Assembly (NCBI GenBank): GCA_013397845.1 | Contig: VZTG01009131.1 | Coordinates: forward strand, 191,297 to 255,296 | Direction: 5' to 3' | Source: Melanocharis versteri | Lineage: Eukaryota > Chordata > Aves > Passeriformes > Melanocharitidae | Length of the DNA: 64,000 nucleotides | Shown: piece by piece, positions 62,401-64,000 of the stretch | How positions within the stretch are numbered: the stretch's first letter is position 1 | Layout: each line of letters begins with the position of its first letter | The notes under the pieces: model-generated | The model's input: only the letters and a program-made list of their open reading frames with translations | What the model was told of the DNA's origin: nothing | Databases searched by the model: none | Program-made: the position numbers and the translations under genes

Positions 62401-63706
62401 AACAAACCTTCTCTAGGCTTTCTAAACCAACACTCCAACAACATATATGGCTGTATTGTCCATCTGTCACATCCCTTCAAGAAGAGTCTATGTTAAAATC
62501 CCAAATTATTCTCAATAAATGGAGAACTTCTTAGAATTTAGTCTAAAATCTTCCAGATTTCCTGACCTATCTCCTTGAATGGAAGCTGCAAAGGAATTAA
62601 TGAGCCCTGATGTTTGCAGGCCAGTTTTGATGCAAGCCAGAGTCTGGAGTGACAAACAGGGAGTGACTTGAATAAGCAAATGGGTATAGCTATCTCTTTG
62701 GTGATTGCTAAGGAGGTGTGTGTGGCAAATGAATGACACGTGAACATGCACGGGCAGACAGAACAAACCAAAGTCCATACGACCGACTTTCTTCAAACTT
62801 CTTTGCAGATACAGAGTCATATAAAATGCTAATCAAACTTGAAAAACTGTAATGACTGTGAAGTGAACAGTCATAGGAAAGAGCCTGGTCTCCTATGAAG
62901 CTACAACTTAATCCACTTATTTACATCTTCTCCCTCTCCTTATCTGATCTCTACCACCTCCACATTTTCTACCGCGTGATTCTCACCACCACAAAAACAA
63001 TTTCTACATCATCTATGTTAGTCTCTAGTACATACAGAAAAAAAGGCAAAGTCTTATGAGAAGTCCTAGATCATCAAAAAATGCATACATAGACAACGCT
63101 GATGCTTCCCTGGAGCTTAGCAATGCTCCAGTCTTTGTTATGATCTACTGTATCTATTTTCAGGCATTACCTGACAGTAATGCCACATTCTCTCTCCGTT
63201 GAACCCAAACCCTTCACAGGGTTCAATGGCGACCTTTCACACAGATATACACTATCCAGATCTGCTACAGCTTTTCAATTTTACTTTAAAATTATTACTG
63301 GAAATAGCAGAGTTTCAGTCATACTGACTTATAGTTACAGTTTACTATTAAGCAATTTAAAATGCTATTTTATATCAATTGCTTGTATTTTATCTATTCC
63401 ACTTCACAGAGACACACTAAACTAAGACATGAATACTGACAAAATAATTATCAAATTTTCAAATAGTACAGACATAAAAATGAACACATCACAACTGCAT
63501 ATTTCAACAGAAAATGAAGCAATCATTCAATACTTAATACACTGTAGGATTACATTTTTTCTTCTCAATTATGTTATCTTATTGTGTAAACACAGCACAT
63601 ATGTAACATGCCTTACCAGAGATGGTCAGCATTAACAGCATCATCGTACAATAAAATATATAGGCAAAACCCTCCAACCACCAAGGCGTGGAATGTGGAC
63701 ACTGTC
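53100..63706 (-). CDS. TLCD4: TLC domain-containing protein 4 (TMEM56), 5' partial
   Basis: TLCD4 is a TRAM-LAG1-CLN8 (TLC) domain multi-pass membrane protein; its biochemical role is poorly defined. Five coding exons (63706-63617, 60734-60676, 58842-58748, 56807-56734, 53415-53100) keep phase across every junction and give 210 residues plus stop, beginning inside the protein. Hallmarks that match human TLCD4: VSTFHALVVGGF, LLYDDAVNADHLWGNPS, LNIAITTGYLISD, YYWKAIGDKFFVIHH, LYAYYFVLSKGLLAYFG, NFRLLAEFSTPFVNQRWFFE, NGVLMTVVFFVVRIA, SVVLDIMNVMWMVKIAKGCY, ending NGKSA. Several hydrophobic stretches fit TM segments of the TLC fold, and the HH pair in the central segment is kept. The first coding exon (about 50 residues in human) must lie right of the window. 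Introns hold one CR1 fragment (about 58.1-58.4 kb) and otherwise no recognised gene. Confidence 0.96.
56734..56807 (-). CDS. TLCD4: TLCD4 coding exon
   Basis: The acceptor was chosen as GCTGACCAG before AGCAAAGGTC. A second AG four bases into the exon would break phase, whereas this one gives SKGLLAYFG, aligning with KNGVLAYIG in human. The donor is AATCAGCG followed by GTAAGT. It encodes NFRLLAEFSTPFVNQ and a split Arg. Confidence 0.93.
58122..58382 (-). mobile_element. CR1 LINE 3' fragment in TLCD4 intron
   Basis: The plus strand reads AAACATCATTAAGGTTGGAA, AAGACCTTCAAGATCAAGTC, GCCACATCCACATGTCTTTC, CTTCCAGGGATGGCGATTCC, AACCTCCCCTGGCACAACTT and CGTCCTGTCACTTGTTACCT, a typical reverse-complement CR1 3' end. 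It lies on the minus strand and is 5' truncated. Confidence 0.92.
58748..58842 (-). CDS. TLCD4: TLCD4 coding exon (HH pair)
   Basis: The acceptor TGTTCTCTTGTAG precedes ATCTGTTGC; the donor is GTACTG followed by GTAAGT. It encodes LLLIIYYWKAIGDKFF and VIHHLAALYAYYFVL. Confidence 0.95.
60676..60734 (-). CDS. TLCD4: TLCD4 coding exon
   Basis: The acceptor TATGTTTACAG precedes GGGCAATCC; the donor is TTTCTG followed by GTAATT. It encodes GNPSIVKLNIAITTGYLIS with a split Asp at the end. Confidence 0.93.
63617..63706 (-). CDS. TLCD4: TLCD4 coding exon (first in window)
   Basis: The acceptor CTCTTTTTCAG precedes GACAGTG; the donor is CATCTCTG followed by GTAAGG. The first base completes a codon from the missing upstream exon. 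It encodes TVSTFHALVVGGFCLYI through NADHL and splits the Trp codon 2+1. Confidence 0.93.
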
Positions 63707-64000
63707 CTGAAAAAGAGACCACAGTCACAAGGAGGTACTGCCATTCACAACTTCCCACACTGTGCTTAAGGTAGGATGTTTCCAAAGGCATTCTCAACTG
63801 CACCCAGACACTTCTGTGGAAGACAATCATCTGTTCTCTATGCTACTTCCAACCACTTACACAATGACAGGTGGGAAAAAGCAGTCAAAAAGAAGGAATC
63901 TATTAGATTGGAGTGGGATTGGTGATATTAGATACAGAGTCCTAAAACTAACAGAGATTTAAATTTTCTTGCAATTATCCCATATGTTAATAAATCCTTA

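Noticed and set aside
1..64000. CRISPR arrays, rRNA or tRNA genes, bacterial operons or phage-like modules
   Set aside because: None seen; the spliced vertebrate genes, CR1 repeats and CpG islands explain the window as eukaryotic nuclear DNA.

Overview
The window reads as vertebrate nuclear DNA, most likely from a bird. It is AT-rich with short CpG-rich islands. Genes are split by GT-AG introns of a few hundred bases to about 5 kb. The recognisable interspersed repeats are CR1-type LINE 3' fragments (for example near 3.75-4.67, 13.1-13.6, 44.95-45.3 and 58.1-58.4 kb), which are typical of avian and other sauropsid genomes. The species cannot be fixed from the sequence alone.

Three protein-coding genes are supported, all on the minus strand, so transcription runs TLCD4, then HCCS, then RWDD3. 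(1) TLCD4 (TMEM56), a TLC-domain multi-pass membrane protein, has five coding exons between 63,706 and 53,100; its first coding exon lies beyond the right edge. (2) HCCS, the mitochondrial holocytochrome c synthase, is complete: six coding exons from 42,997 to 38,973 encode 272 aa, preceded by a spliced 5' UTR exon and a CpG island. (3) RWDD3 (RSUME), an RWD-domain enhancer of sumoylation, has its last three coding exons between 25,817 and 24,305; the short first coding exon is not confidently found, although a CpG island lies at the expected place near 31 kb. Exon edges were set by reading splice sites and checking that codon phase is kept across every junction.

Layout: 1-1,320 no gene; 1,330-2,330 an orphan CpG island with a GGAGC-type tandem repeat and an N gap; 2,330-24,300 a gene-poor AT-rich stretch with two CR1 pieces, one older repeat remnant and several blocks that look like conserved non-coding DNA; 24,305-31,300 RWDD3, its long first intron and CpG island; 31,300-38,500 a spacer with weak candidate exons; 38,530-43,760 HCCS and its CpG island (with an N gap); 43,760-52,900 a spacer with one CR1; 52,909-64,000 TLCD4.

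The three proteins do not form a pathway: one is a mitochondrial heme lyase, one a membrane TLC-domain protein and one a SUMO-pathway cofactor. The main point of interest is the order of the genes. In human, TLCD4 and RWDD3 are direct neighbours on chromosome 1p21.3 and HCCS is on Xp22, whereas here an intact, intron-bearing HCCS lies between them. No novel defence system, CRISPR array, rRNA or tRNA gene was seen. The unexplained items (orphan CpG island, unassigned candidate exons, non-coding blocks) are listed as leads, most at low confidence.
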